Shown: piece after piece, positions 44,844-53,258 of the stretch
How positions within the stretch are numbered: position 1 is the stretch's first letter
How the letters are laid out: the number at the start of each line of letters is the position of its first letter
From: Cystobacter fuscus
GTDB lineage: Bacteria; Myxococcota; Myxococcia; Myxococcales; Myxococcaceae
Reading direction: 5' to 3'
Assembly (NCBI RefSeq): GCF_002305875.1
Contig: NZ_CP022098.1
Span: 1,178,001 to 1,242,000 of the forward strand
Length of the DNA: 64,000 nucleotides
Notes under the pieces: model-generated
Seen by the model: only the letters and a program-made list of their open reading frames with translations
Database searches by the model: none
Told to the model about the DNA's origin: nothing
Translations under genes and position numbers: made by a program

Positions 44844-45247
44844 GAGTTCCTCCTGAGCCCGTCCAATGTCCTTCCAGCGGGATGTGACCAGCGCGCCACC
44901 AGTTCCTTGTACTGCACCCGCGTCGGCTTTCCATACAGAGTGCGGTTCATGGACAGCCAGGGGAGTTTCTTGTCCTGGGCGAGCTTCTCGGGCTTGGGCG
45001 GAGGGATGTCTCGAGTGAGCAGTCGGCCGGTGACGGGCCAGCGGCCCGGGCGTGCGCGCGGACGGTGCAGCGAAGCATTCGCGCGCATGGCCCCTACGAA
45101 GACCACGGTTTCCTCCCCAGCCACTTGCGCACGGAGCGCCGGGTTCTGCCGACACGCGCTCGTCGCCGAGTCGAAGGACTGGGCGTAGCGCTCCGGAGCA
45201 CCACGCCCAGGGACTCCCGCGCAGGCAGCCAGCAACATGCTGGCCAT
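44837..45247 (-). CDS. Hypothetical lipoprotein with a very short signal
   Basis: 136 residues starting MASMLLAACAG. If this start is right, only eight residues precede the lipobox Cys, unusually few, so the N-terminus may have been clipped. The rest is basic (RARPGRWPVTGRLLTRDIPPPKPEKLA). It starts 4 nt after the stop of the methyltransferase gene and overlaps the next lipoprotein gene by 7 nt. No family recognised. Confidence 0.5.
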   Translation of the reverse strand: MASMLLAACAGVPGRGAPERYAQSFDSATSACRQNPALRAQVAGEETVVFVGAMRANASLHRPRARPGRWPVTGRLLTRDIPPPKPEKLAQDKKLPWLSMNRTLYGKPTRVQYKELVARWSHPAGRTLDGLRRNSC

Positions 45248-45251
45248 GCGC

Positions 45252-46019
45252 TCACCCCACCGTGCCCACGAAGATGCGCGTGTCGTAGGCGAACACCACC
45301 TGGCCGCCCTCGCTGTCGCGCTCGAAGAGTTCGCGCAAGGCCTCCATCATCGGCGCGTGGATCGGGTGGCCCTCCTTCGGGACGAAGGACGAGGACAGGT
45401 GCCGCCCGCGCAGGGCCTCGTAGTCGAGCCGCTGGGAATGGGGGATCCGCGCCTGGTGGCGCAGTCCGCCGCGGAACCACGTGGCCATCTCCTCGTCGCT
45501 CGGGTAGCGCTCGGCCACGGTGGCGTAGTCCGGGCAGTAGTGCCGCAGCAGGGCCTCGTAGTCGCGTAGGAAGGCCGAGCCCTCCAGCAACCGGCTGTTC
45601 CAGAAGAGCGCCACCTGGCCCCCGGGCGCGAGGACGCGGGCGAACTCCTGACGGGTCTTGTCCTGATCGAACCAATGGAAGGCCTGCGCGGCCGTCACCA
45701 GCCCCACGCTGCCCGACTCCAGGGTCGTGGCCTCGGCGGTGCCGGCGACGCTCCGGTAGCCGGGAAGGCCGCCCAGCCAGGCGTCCGCGGCGGCGCGCAT
45801 CGCGGCGTTGGGCTCGACGGCGACCACCGGGTGCCCGGCGTCGAGCAACATCCGGGTGGAGATGCCGGTGCCCGCGCCGATGTCCGCCACCGGGGCCGTG
45901 GGGGCAACGGCGCACGGCCCGTGCAGGAAGTCGACGAGCGCCGCCGGGTAATCGGGCCGGAAGCGCACGTAGTCCGCGACGCGATCCGTGAAGCGCTCGG
46001 TGGAGGAAGGGCTCGTCAT
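45252..46019 (-). CDS. Class I SAM-dependent methyltransferase
   Basis: 255 residues. Motif I is VADIGAGTG (about residues 44-52), followed by VVAVEPN (motif post I) and LAPGGQVALFWNS (motif III). It resembles the ubiquinone/menaquinone-like small-molecule methyltransferases of the Methyltransf_11 class. The FHWFDQ segment is typical of the related family acting on small organic acids. The substrate is unknown. It is first in a minus-strand operon with small lipoproteins. Confidence 0.85.
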   Translation of the reverse strand: MTSPSSTERFTDRVADYVRFRPDYPAALVDFLHGPCAVAPTAPVADIGAGTGISTRMLLDAGHPVVAVEPNAAMRAAADAWLGGLPGYRSVAGTAEATTLESGSVGLVTAAQAFHWFDQDKTRQEFARVLAPGGQVALFWNSRLLEGSAFLRDYEALLRHYCPDYATVAERYPSDEEMATWFRGGLRHQARIPHSQRLDYEALRGRHLSSSFVPKEGHPIHAPMMEALRELFERDSEGGQVVFAYDTRIFVGTVG

Positions 46020-46234
46020 GGCGGAGGGGCTCCTATTCGTGGCTCGCGTCCGTCACCAGCGCATACGGCCGCGTCGTTGTCCATGTCCCCACGCATCCCC
46101 CGGCTCCCAGGGGCCGTCAATCGCTTTGTCCCGGGGGGGCGGCGACGGAGCGCGCCCGCAGACCGGTGGTTGACATAGACGGAGGGTGTGTCCGGGCGCC
46201 TTCTCGGGCAGCAGAAGAGGCGATGCGGCCTTCA

Positions 46235-46901
46235 TCAAGACTCACGGCCGAGCGGGTTCCAGACGAATTCCTCGGTGGGGGTCAGCCGCGATGGGGTGAA
46301 ACCATGGCGGATGACGAACCGCGCGAACCGCTCGGAGACGACGAGCAACCCCTGTAATCCCCGAGGGACGAAGATGTCTTCTCCGCGCCACGTTTCGGGC
46401 TCCAGGGTGAATCCCTTCACGGCGTCATAGCCTTCGTAGCGGCATTCCTCGCAGACGGGGGGCTTGATGTAGAGGACTTGGCTGCGGGACACGTCCACGG
46501 CGGCACGACCCGCACAGACCGTGGCGATGACGTAGCGAGGAATATGGGGCGGCCTGGGGCCCTTGACCTCCCTGCGTACGCGCCGCACCTCGACGGGATG
46601 AAACCCCGAGAGCCCGGTGAGACCATCCTGGCGGAAGGCATTCGCGAACCGCTCGGAGATGAGGAGGTCATCGCCGGAGATCCTGATGCAATCGCCATGG
46701 TCCTCTCCGTGTAGAATCAGATCGACGCGGTAGGGGGGGCAACCACGTCAGCATCCCCACGAATTCACCACACCGCGAGCAACGGGGGGCATCTCCTCTA
46801 TTGATGGGTTCCACCTTCTCGGCTTCGACATCATACCGAGACGTGTTGTCTCCCTCGCTCAGGACGAAGAACCGGGAAGGGACGGTGGACTCAAAATGCA
46901 T
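46235..46901 (-). pseudogene. Double-CXXCG motif (SitI6-like) immunity gene with homopolymer frameshift
   Basis: Translation from ATG 46901 reads MHFESTVPSRFFVLSEGDN..., then CSRCGEFVGMLTWLPP. At a run of seven G (46733-46739 on the plus strand) the frame shifts; with six bases it continues without a stop as YRVDLILHGEDHGDCIRI and on to CEECRYEGYD and WNPLGRES. The two Cys motifs and the LLVSERFARF ending match the myxobacterial double-CXXCG family, members of which are called SitI6-type immunity proteins. No toxin gene is adjacent. The shift could be a sequencing error, a real loss or a slippage switch. Confidence 0.7.
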
Positions 46902-47047
46902 GGGGAAACCTCACGCGCAGCGCGGGCAGGGTAGCACCTCGATGCTCACTCCGACTGGATGCGAGCCCAGAGCGCTTGAGTGGGGCGCATGACTCATGAA
47001 TTCCCCAAGTCGTAGTGGCGGGATGGAGGCGCCCTCTTGACTCTCCA

Positions 47048-47088
47048 TTGTTCCCTATAGTACCTAAACAAGGAGCAATAGGGAGCAA
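47048..47088 (+). promoter_or_regulatory. Inverted-repeat operator upstream of the HTH gene
   Basis: TTGTTCCCTAT (47048-47058) and ATAGGGAGCAA (47078-47088) match as an inverted repeat at 10 of 11 positions, separated by 19 nt. The downstream arm overlaps the ribosome-binding region (AAGGAGC) 17 nt before the HTH gene start, suggesting autorepression. Confidence 0.5.
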
Positions 47089-47104
47089 CAAGGAGCAGAT
47101 AGAG

Positions 47105-47515
47105 ATGCCGGAAGAGCTTTTGACGGTCGAGGCCGCCGCAGAAGCGCTGAGCCTGCACGTGAAAACGGTCCTGCGCTTCATCCGCGAAGGCAGGCTGCGG
47201 GCCACCAAGGTCGGCAAGCAATACCGAATTCTGCGGTCCGATCTCGACGCCTTGGCGGGGGCGCCGACGCGCAATGTGTCGCCGCGGGCCCGCGCGACGG
47301 GGATTGTCGATGTCCAGGACGTGGATCAGGAACTGTTGCGACGTCTTTCGGCGATCCTGCTCGGAGCGCGGCAAGGCCACGATCCACAGGCCGAGCCGAT
47401 GTCCATCGACATCGCGCATGATCCAATCCGCCGCGCGGCCAAGGTGATCGCGGTGGGGTCGCCTGGAGATCTCGCCATGCTGTTCAAGCTCGTCGACGCT
47501 TGTCTGGAGGAGTAA
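47105..47515 (+). CDS. Excisionase-type helix-turn-helix DNA-binding protein
   Basis: 136 residues. The N-terminal winged HTH of the MerR/excisionase type is clear: LLTVEAAAEALSLHVKTVLR, then FIREGRLRATKVGKQYRI and RSDLDAL. The C-terminal half (about 60-136) is a separate domain without recognised ligand site. It ends 4 nt before the alpha/beta hydrolase gene and probably regulates this two-gene operon through the upstream inverted repeat. AAGGAGC lies upstream of ATG 47105. Confidence 0.82.
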   Translation: MPEELLTVEAAAEALSLHVKTVLRFIREGRLRATKVGKQYRILRSDLDALAGAPTRNVSPRARATGIVDVQDVDQELLRRLSAILLGARQGHDPQAEPMSIDIAHDPIRRAAKVIAVGSPGDLAMLFKLVDACLEE

Positions 47516-47519
47516 ATAG

Positions 47520-48371
47520 ATGACCACCCTTTTCAAAACGCCGCAGGGCGAGCAGGCGGTGAAGACCTGCTATCAGGCCATGCTCGACCAGTGGCCCGTT
47601 CACAACCGGCACCTGCGCCTGCCGACCCGGCAGGGTGAGACCTTCGTGCTCGCCAGCGGTTCGCAAGACAAGCCTGCCCTGGTTCTGCTGCATGGCTCGG
47701 CGTCGAATTCGGCGAGCTGGGTGGCCGATGTGCCGCTCTGGAGCCAATCCTTCAACGTGTTCGCGGTCGACCTCATCGGTGAGCCGGGGCTGAGCGCACC
47801 GTCGCGCCCGCCTCTCGCGTCGGAAGCCTATGCGGAGTGGCTGGACGACGTGATGGAGGGGCTTGGCCTCTCCTCGGCATCGTTCGTGGGGCTTTCGCTG
47901 GGCGGCTGGGTGGCGCTGGACTATGCCATTCGCAGGTCGGAGCGGGTGGAGAAGCTCGTGCTGCTCAGCCCTGGCGGGATCGGCCGGAACCGGAACATCC
48001 TCGTCTGGGCCTTGCCGCTATTGCTGCTGGGCAGCTGGGGGCGAAGGAAGATGCAGGAGCGGATCGGCGGGGCAACATTGACGGCGGCTTCGTTCACGAA
48101 CAGCCCCATGGGGGCATTGACCGAAACGATCTTCGCCCATTTCAAACCACGCACGTCACCGTTGCCGCAGCCCACCACCGAGCAGCTACGACGGTTGGTC
48201 ATGCCAGTCATGGCGATCCTCGGCGGCAAGGATGTCTTCATCGATGCGCCACGGACACGGGACCGCCTCGAGGAGAACGTCACCCGTCTGACCATGCGAT
48301 ATCTGCCCGAGGCGCCGCACTTCATTCCCGACCAGAGCGAGGCGGTGCTGGACTTTCTGCGGGGTGGATGA
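47520..48371 (+). CDS. Alpha/beta hydrolase
   Basis: 283 residues without signal peptide. LVLLHGSASNSASW is the oxyanion region, GLSLGG (Ser126) the nucleophile elbow, GGKDVFID the acid, and PEAPHFIPD the catalytic His. It is likely a cytoplasmic esterase or lipase-like enzyme acting on a small ester. It is the second gene of an operon with the HTH protein (gap 4 nt). Lower GC and different codon use from the surroundings suggest the two-gene cassette was acquired together. Confidence 0.85.
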   Translation: MTTLFKTPQGEQAVKTCYQAMLDQWPVHNRHLRLPTRQGETFVLASGSQDKPALVLLHGSASNSASWVADVPLWSQSFNVFAVDLIGEPGLSAPSRPPLASEAYAEWLDDVMEGLGLSSASFVGLSLGGWVALDYAIRRSERVEKLVLLSPGGIGRNRNILVWALPLLLLGSWGRRKMQERIGGATLTAASFTNSPMGALTETIFAHFKPRTSPLPQPTTEQLRRLVMPVMAILGGKDVFIDAPRTRDRLEENVTRLTMRYLPEAPHFIPDQSEAVLDFLRGG

Positions 48372-48662
48372 CGCCAGATCGACGTGGTTGCCCACATGAC
48401 CGCCGTGACCACCCAGGCGTTGGCCGGTCACAGCGCGACCTGGTTCAATTCCCGCGCGTCCTTTTTCCTTGCCGCCCTCCGCTGTGTGGGCCACTTGGGC
48501 CGGCATGTGCCCCAAGAGAGCGACACCCCCTCCACCGGCCCGGCGCACAGGAGCGCGGATGTGGAGGACTGTGGTCTGCTGTGGCGGCATTGCCTAAAAT
48601 ATCTGGAATAGATCATTATTCCTGAAACTGCCAGGATTGGCCACCTCAGGAAGGGGTTCCAC

Positions 48663-51227
48663 GTGAAATGGATTTGGGCAGGGCTGCTCGCGACCAGTCT
48701 CGTTGGCTGCGAAGGGGAGCCCGGAAGTGAAGCTCTGGGCGAGGACGTGCCGCTCGCGTCCATGACCTCGGAGGCGCGGTTCCCGACAATCCCCGCGAAC
48801 TACCCCGCGACCGTCACCGTCCAGGGGACGGGGGCCCGATATGTCTCCCGCCCCATCTGGGGAATGAACCTGATTGGTTCGACGAGGACGACGAAGGCCG
48901 AGTTCTACCAGATCTTTGGCGAAGACCCGAACAAGGGCAGGGATGCGCTGGCGAGCATGGGCATCCAGCAGATCCGCTTCCCCGGCGGCTGTCATGGCGA
49001 TGGCTATGACTGGCGGGCGAACAAGATGTCCTTCATCATCGGAGGGCAGGAGAAGAACTTCCCTGTGATGCCAGTGACGGACTTCCTGGCCATCGCGGCC
49101 GAGCTTGGCGCGGAGCCCGTCTTCCAGCTCAACGTGGAGACGCGCGGGTACGGCAATCCCTGTGGGTGGCTTCCCAGGTACCCGGATCGCTCCCTCACGG
49201 AGGCGCAGAAGACGGCCAAGCTACTGGATGATGCCCGCGAGCTGCTCCGCCGCCATGGGAGCGTCCTTCGCACGTTCGAGCTGGGCAATGAGCCGTGGGG
49301 GAGCTTCGACCCCAACAACGCAGGCATGAAAGGCTGGCCGCCGGACGCGTACGCGAGCGTCGCGCTCACGTTCGCGCGGGAGCTGAAGGCGCTGGACCCA
49401 GGCGTCCGGATCCTGCTGGTGGGGCATCCCACCACGGGCAACAACATGAACGGAGATGCCCAAACGGACGTGGATATCGCGTGGACCGCGATGGTGAAGC
49501 GCCTGCTCGCGGACCGGAGTTGCCAGGGGCTGCCCTGCTTCAACGGCGTCACGGACCACGTCTACAGCTACGCCGGCTACTCACCGTTGGCGGACAACAG
49601 TGCCTCGGTGTTCAAGGGGATGGGCGCCTTCTGGCCCGAGCTGGGCCTGTCCACCATCATCAGCAAGCGCGCCACGGACTACGCGGGGTCGTCGCTCGCG
49701 CTCACCGAATGGAACATGAAGTGCTGGGAGACCGGCGGTCGCGACACCACGAACGTCAGAGTCCTGAATGGGTCGTTCGAGAGTGGCGCCGCCAATTGGT
49801 CGTTCTGGAAGAACCACGCCGACACGGGCGCCTCGTGGGGCATCGTGACCACCGAGCATCACACTGACACCCGCGCGTTGCACATCTCGCTGACCTCGAA
49901 GTCGACCGCCGCGGGAAGCACCTACGACACGGTCCAGGTCCAGCAGGTCGCGGCGGTTCCCGCGAGCCGCAGGGTGGTGGCGACGGCCTACTTCAAGACA
50001 TCGAAGCCGGTGTATGCGTGGCTCGTCCTCCAGCAGACCAACCCGAGTCCCTCGAATCAGTGGAGGGAAATCGGGGCGGGCCAGATGACGGCCATCCAGC
50101 CAGGGGTGTGGCAGGGGGTGTCTGTCGCGGGCACGACCTTCTCGGACACGAGCCAGCTCCAACTGGTGCTGAGAATCTTCAAGCCAGGCGGCGACTGGAC
50201 GCGTGACCCCTCCGGCGTGGACCTCTACGTGGACGACGTGGAGCTCTATGAGGACAAGAATTGGCGGCCTCCCCTGGATGCCGTCTCCACCGTCGAGCAT
50301 GGGCTGATGGTCGCGGATTCGTACCTGCGGATGGCGCGGGCGGGCGTGGGTTCGTCCAACTACCATGCGTTCGCGCCGGGGGGCTGTGGCATCTCGACGG
50401 GGGCGGGCGCGACGGCGGTCCTCAATCCCCAGGGCGCCGCCTTCAAGCACACCAGCGTCCTGGCGGGCGGCACGATGCTACCCACCACGGTGAGCGCGCC
50501 CGCCGCGAACTGGACCCTGCCTCCGGGCATGGCGAGCTGCACGGGCCTCAAATGCCTGCCGAGCAACGCGCCCGTGAACTTCCTCACCGCGCATGCCGGA
50601 TGGAATGCCGACATGAGCTCGCTCTATGTCTTCCTCATCAACCGCCACAATGCCTCGGCGGCGAGCGCGTCCGTGGGCTTCCAGAACGTGGAGGTCGCGG
50701 GCATGCGGCGCAAGTCGGTGGTCACCCTGAAGGGCACGGACTACACCCAGGAGGCCTTCACCTACGACCCGCCGTTGGATAAGCCCGTCCCCAGTGAGCT
50801 GCTCACCTCGAACAATCCCTTCACGGTGACGGTGCCGCCCATGTCGGTGGTCCGCGTCGAGCTGAAGTTCGAGAAGTCCTTCACCTTCACGTTGCGGCCG
50901 GTCTGCGCCACGGGCACGCCGACCCGCGCCACCCAGGCCAGTCACGCGTTCTGGCCGCCTGGCAACCTGGTCTGGAATCACACGGCGACGGCCGCCGGCT
51001 CCAAGGTGGTGCGGCTCACCTCGCGCCACCGGGACAACGGCATCTATCTCTGGATGCACTCCGACCTGGGAACGAACTACACGCCCAAGACTCCGGCCCC
51101 GCACGCCGCCTTTACCGGCGCGACGTTCTTCAACCCCCCCACGCCGATGTTCCGGGCCTCCGCCCGGACCCTGCCGGAGAGTAGCTACACCCTCGACTAC
51201 CTGGCCCCCGCGTCCGAGTGTTTGTGA
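48663..51227 (+). CDS. Secreted glycoside hydrolase, clan GH-A (GH51-like)
   Basis: 854 residues. The lipoprotein signal WAGLLATSLVGC is followed by a (beta/alpha)8 barrel with acid/base in FELGNEPWG (Glu210) and nucleophile in LALTEWNMK (Glu349), the pair typical of clan GH-A and close in pattern to GH51 alpha-L-arabinofuranosidases. Residues about 360-530 form an inserted CBM-like beta-sandwich (LNGSFESGAANWSFW..., VDDVELYED). The C-terminal 130 residues are another beta domain. It should cleave plant-type polysaccharide side chains at the cell surface. The start is GTG 48663 with AAGGGG upstream. Confidence 0.75.
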   Translation: MKWIWAGLLATSLVGCEGEPGSEALGEDVPLASMTSEARFPTIPANYPATVTVQGTGARYVSRPIWGMNLIGSTRTTKAEFYQIFGEDPNKGRDALASMGIQQIRFPGGCHGDGYDWRANKMSFIIGGQEKNFPVMPVTDFLAIAAELGAEPVFQLNVETRGYGNPCGWLPRYPDRSLTEAQKTAKLLDDARELLRRHGSVLRTFELGNEPWGSFDPNNAGMKGWPPDAYASVALTFARELKALDPGVRILLVGHPTTGNNMNGDAQTDVDIAWTAMVKRLLADRSCQGLPCFNGVTDHVYSYAGYSPLADNSASVFKGMGAFWPELGLSTIISKRATDYAGSSLALTEWNMKCWETGGRDTTNVRVLNGSFESGAANWSFWKNHADTGASWGIVTTEHHTDTRALHISLTSKSTAAGSTYDTVQVQQVAAVPASRRVVATAYFKTSKPVYAWLVLQQTNPSPSNQWREIGAGQMTAIQPGVWQGVSVAGTTFSDTSQLQLVLRIFKPGGDWTRDPSGVDLYVDDVELYEDKNWRPPLDAVSTVEHGLMVADSYLRMARAGVGSSNYHAFAPGGCGISTGAGATAVLNPQGAAFKHTSVLAGGTMLPTTVSAPAANWTLPPGMASCTGLKCLPSNAPVNFLTAHAGWNADMSSLYVFLINRHNASAASASVGFQNVEVAGMRRKSVVTLKGTDYTQEAFTYDPPLDKPVPSELLTSNNPFTVTVPPMSVVRVELKFEKSFTFTLRPVCATGTPTRATQASHAFWPPGNLVWNHTATAAGSKVVRLTSRHRDNGIYLWMHSDLGTNYTPKTPAPHAAFTGATFFNPPTPMFRASARTLPESSYTLDYLAPASECL

Positions 51228-51431
51228 CGCGGTCGGCCAGCGACGCATCGCCCGAGGGGGAGCTCCCCCCTCAGCCGCCGTCCTCGCCCCCTCCTTTCCC
51301 CTCCCCCTCCCCCAACACGGCCCCCATCCTGTCGGCAGGCGCGGTTCGTGCGGAACGAGCGCCGAGCGGAGGGACGGCGGCGCGCGGGCTCCTGGGCTAT
51401 GGTTCGCCTCCGTCGCCAAGGAGTGTGACGG

Positions 51432-52364
51432 TTGACCCCTCGTCTCATCGCGCTGAGTGGATCGCTCCGGGGCTCCACCTGGGAGTTCGGGCTCGAGCCC
51501 CTCGTCCTCGGCCGCCAGTCTGACTGCCAGGTGCGGCTCACCGCCCCCGTGGTGTCGCGCCGCCACTGCGAGCTGCGCACCACGGGCGAGCATTGCTTGC
51601 TGCGAGATCTCGACAGCCGCCACGGCACCTTCGTCAATGGAGTGCCCACGCGTGAGCGGCGGCTGGAGCACACCGATGTCGTCCAGGTGGGAGACAGCTC
51701 CTTCCTCTTCCTCTGTGACGACGTGCCGGCCCCCGCCACCGGGACGGTGGCCGCCCCCCCGGACGCCGCCTCGTGGAGCACCGTGCAGCGACGGCCCGAG
51801 GACGTGCTGTACCTCCAGCCGCGGCGGCTCCGGGCGGCACTGGCCGAGGCGGTGGGCCCGGGCCCCGGCCTCATCGCCTCGGACCTCCAGGCCCTGCTCG
51901 AGTTGAGCACCGCGGTGCACGAGCTCCAGCAGGTGGAACATCTGGCGGCGCGCATCCTCGAGCTGCTCCTGGCCGTGCTGCCAGCGGAGCGCGGCAGCGT
52001 CCTGCTGTGCGAGCCGGGGACCCGGGAGACCGTGGCCGCCGCCTCCCACGATCGGCGCGAAGTCCGCGGCACGTCCTTTCCCGTCAGCACCACGCTGGTG
52101 AGCCGCGTCCTGGAAGGCAAGGTGGGGTGCCTGTACACGGACGTGGTGACGGACGGCGGGTTGCGCGAGGCCGAGAGCCTGCACGAGGCCGCCGTACGCT
52201 CGGTGCTGTGCGCGCCGCTGCCGGGCCGCCAGGGGCCGTTGGGCCTGCTCTACTTCGACACCGCCTCGGGCCACGCCTTCACCGAGCATCATCTGGAACT
52301 GCTCACGGCGGCGGCCGTCATCTCCGCCCACGGGCTGGCCAACGCCCAACACATGGCCCGTCTC
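51432..52364 (+). pseudogene. FHA-GAF N-terminal half of a sigma-54 type activator, truncated
   Basis: The start is TTG 51432 with AAGGAG 9 nt upstream. About 310 residues are intact: an FHA domain (residues 20-90, with LGRQSDCQVRL, VSRRHCELR and DLDSRHGTFVNG) and a GAF domain (about 155-300, with AARILELLLAVLPAERGSVLL and GLLYFDTASG). In myxobacteria this pair normally precedes an AAA+ sigma-54 interaction domain and a HTH. Here the frame ends at 52365, inside the helix after the GAF domain, by entering an IS91-like terminus. The protein would be unable to activate sigma-54 polymerase. Confidence 0.75.
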
Positions 52365-52704
52365 GCGTATAGGCAGGATAGAGGCCGTGTTGAGGGGGAG
52401 GGCTGGTGCAGAGGGGCCGAGGAGGGCCGAGGACGAGCGCAGAGGGGGACATGTGGGCTGTGTGCCAAGCCGGTGGAGAGGCCGCGCAGCCACTGTGGGG
52501 TACACGCCTCCCCCAGCCGCCTTCCCAGGAGGGGCGCGGCAGGTGCCTGGCTGTCATGGCTGGCTGTGGCGGCTTGAGCTTCAACACCACGCGCTCTGGG
52601 GCGGCCCTCGCGCAGGGGCCAGGTGCGCACTCGCCGTGGGCAACCCCAGGTGCTCCAGAATCGCTCTCGCCCCTCCTGCTCCCTTCAGGACGGCATCGAC
52701 ACAC
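52365..52704 (-). mobile_element. IS91-like element, terminus side (split by transposon)
   Basis: Begins GCGTATAGGCAGGAT, followed by the same non-coding terminus as copies 2 and 3. The minus strand encodes the final residues of the transposase (52581 to about 52690: GARAILEHLGLPTA, LAPARGPPQSAWC). It continues on the other side of the inserted transposon at 55279, where the reading frame carries the upstream part ([11 protein letters not shown]). Confidence 0.75.
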
Positions 52705-52734
52705 TGCCACGGGTCCGCCACCCTTATTTGAGCA
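52705..52734 (+). repeat. Left terminal inverted repeat of the recombinase transposon
   Basis: TGCC...CCACCCTTATTTGAGCA. The last 11 bases (TTATTTGAGCA) are exact in the right end on the opposite strand, and most of the CCAC part agrees. Confidence 0.7.
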
Positions 52735-52735
52735 C

Positions 52736-53179
52736 GTGGCCGTAACGCTGCCGGTCCACCCCCTCAAGGGCGTGATGCTGCCGGTCGCCCGGTTCATCCG
52801 CAGCCAGGACGGTCGGCGCTACGTCGACGTGGAGTACCCTCCCGGCCGGTACATGCGACTGCCGCTCGAGTGGACGGACCGCTCCCCACCCCTCGTTCCG
52901 CCGAGCGTCGGTGGTCGCGCAGTCCGCCTCTCCGTCCCCGTTCTGCTCAAGCTTGCCAGCGCAGTGCAGGTGGCGCTCGGTCGCCCCCAGGGCTCATCAA
53001 CCGCGCCCCTGTCCCACGGTGGACCTACGTTGACACATGCCAACGTGTCCACCCCAGAAATCCGGCCCGCCGTGGTCGGCACTGCCCGTGGCGGCAAGGC
53101 AGCAACTGCTCGGCACGTGGGCCGCCCTGCTGCACAAGGCGCTGCGCGCCGAAACCGTAGACGCGGAGGAAGGCGATGA
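52736..53179 (+). CDS. DUF5372-like protein of the recombinase element
   Basis: About 147 residues from GTG 52736. The first 75 carry the recognisable pattern: VTLPVHPLKG, RFIRSQDGRR, GRYMRLPLEWTD. This is like the short DUF5372 proteins that accompany recombinase genes of this class. The last 60 residues are Arg/Ala rich and overlap the small ORF in another frame, so the true end may be earlier. Its role in transposition is unknown. Confidence 0.5.
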   Translation: MAVTLPVHPLKGVMLPVARFIRSQDGRRYVDVEYPPGRYMRLPLEWTDRSPPLVPPSVGGRAVRLSVPVLLKLASAVQVALGRPQGSSTAPLSHGGPTLTHANVSTPEIRPAVVGTARGGKAATARHVGRPAAQGAARRNRRRGGRR

Positions 53180-53258
53180 ACGACAAGGTTCGAGCCACGC
53201 ATCTGGAGCGTCGAGCGGTGGTGTATCTGCGCCAGTCCACGCTCAGTCAGGTCCATGA
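53037..53258 (+). CDS. Small accessory ORF of the recombinase element
   Basis: 73 residues. The middle (WSALPVAARQQLLGTWAALLHKALR) resembles the short ORF often found between DUF5372 and recombinase genes in such elements. It overlaps the recombinase start by about 80 nt. It may help recombinase expression by coupling; the function is not known. Confidence 0.45.
   Translation: MPTCPPQKSGPPWSALPVAARQQLLGTWAALLHKALRAETVDAEEGDERQGSSHASGASSGGVSAPVHAQSGP

Noticed and set aside
47037-47061. TTGACT/TATAGT promoter of the HTH gene
   Set aside because: The spacer is only 13 nt, too short for a sigma-70 promoter. Only the inverted repeat is reported.
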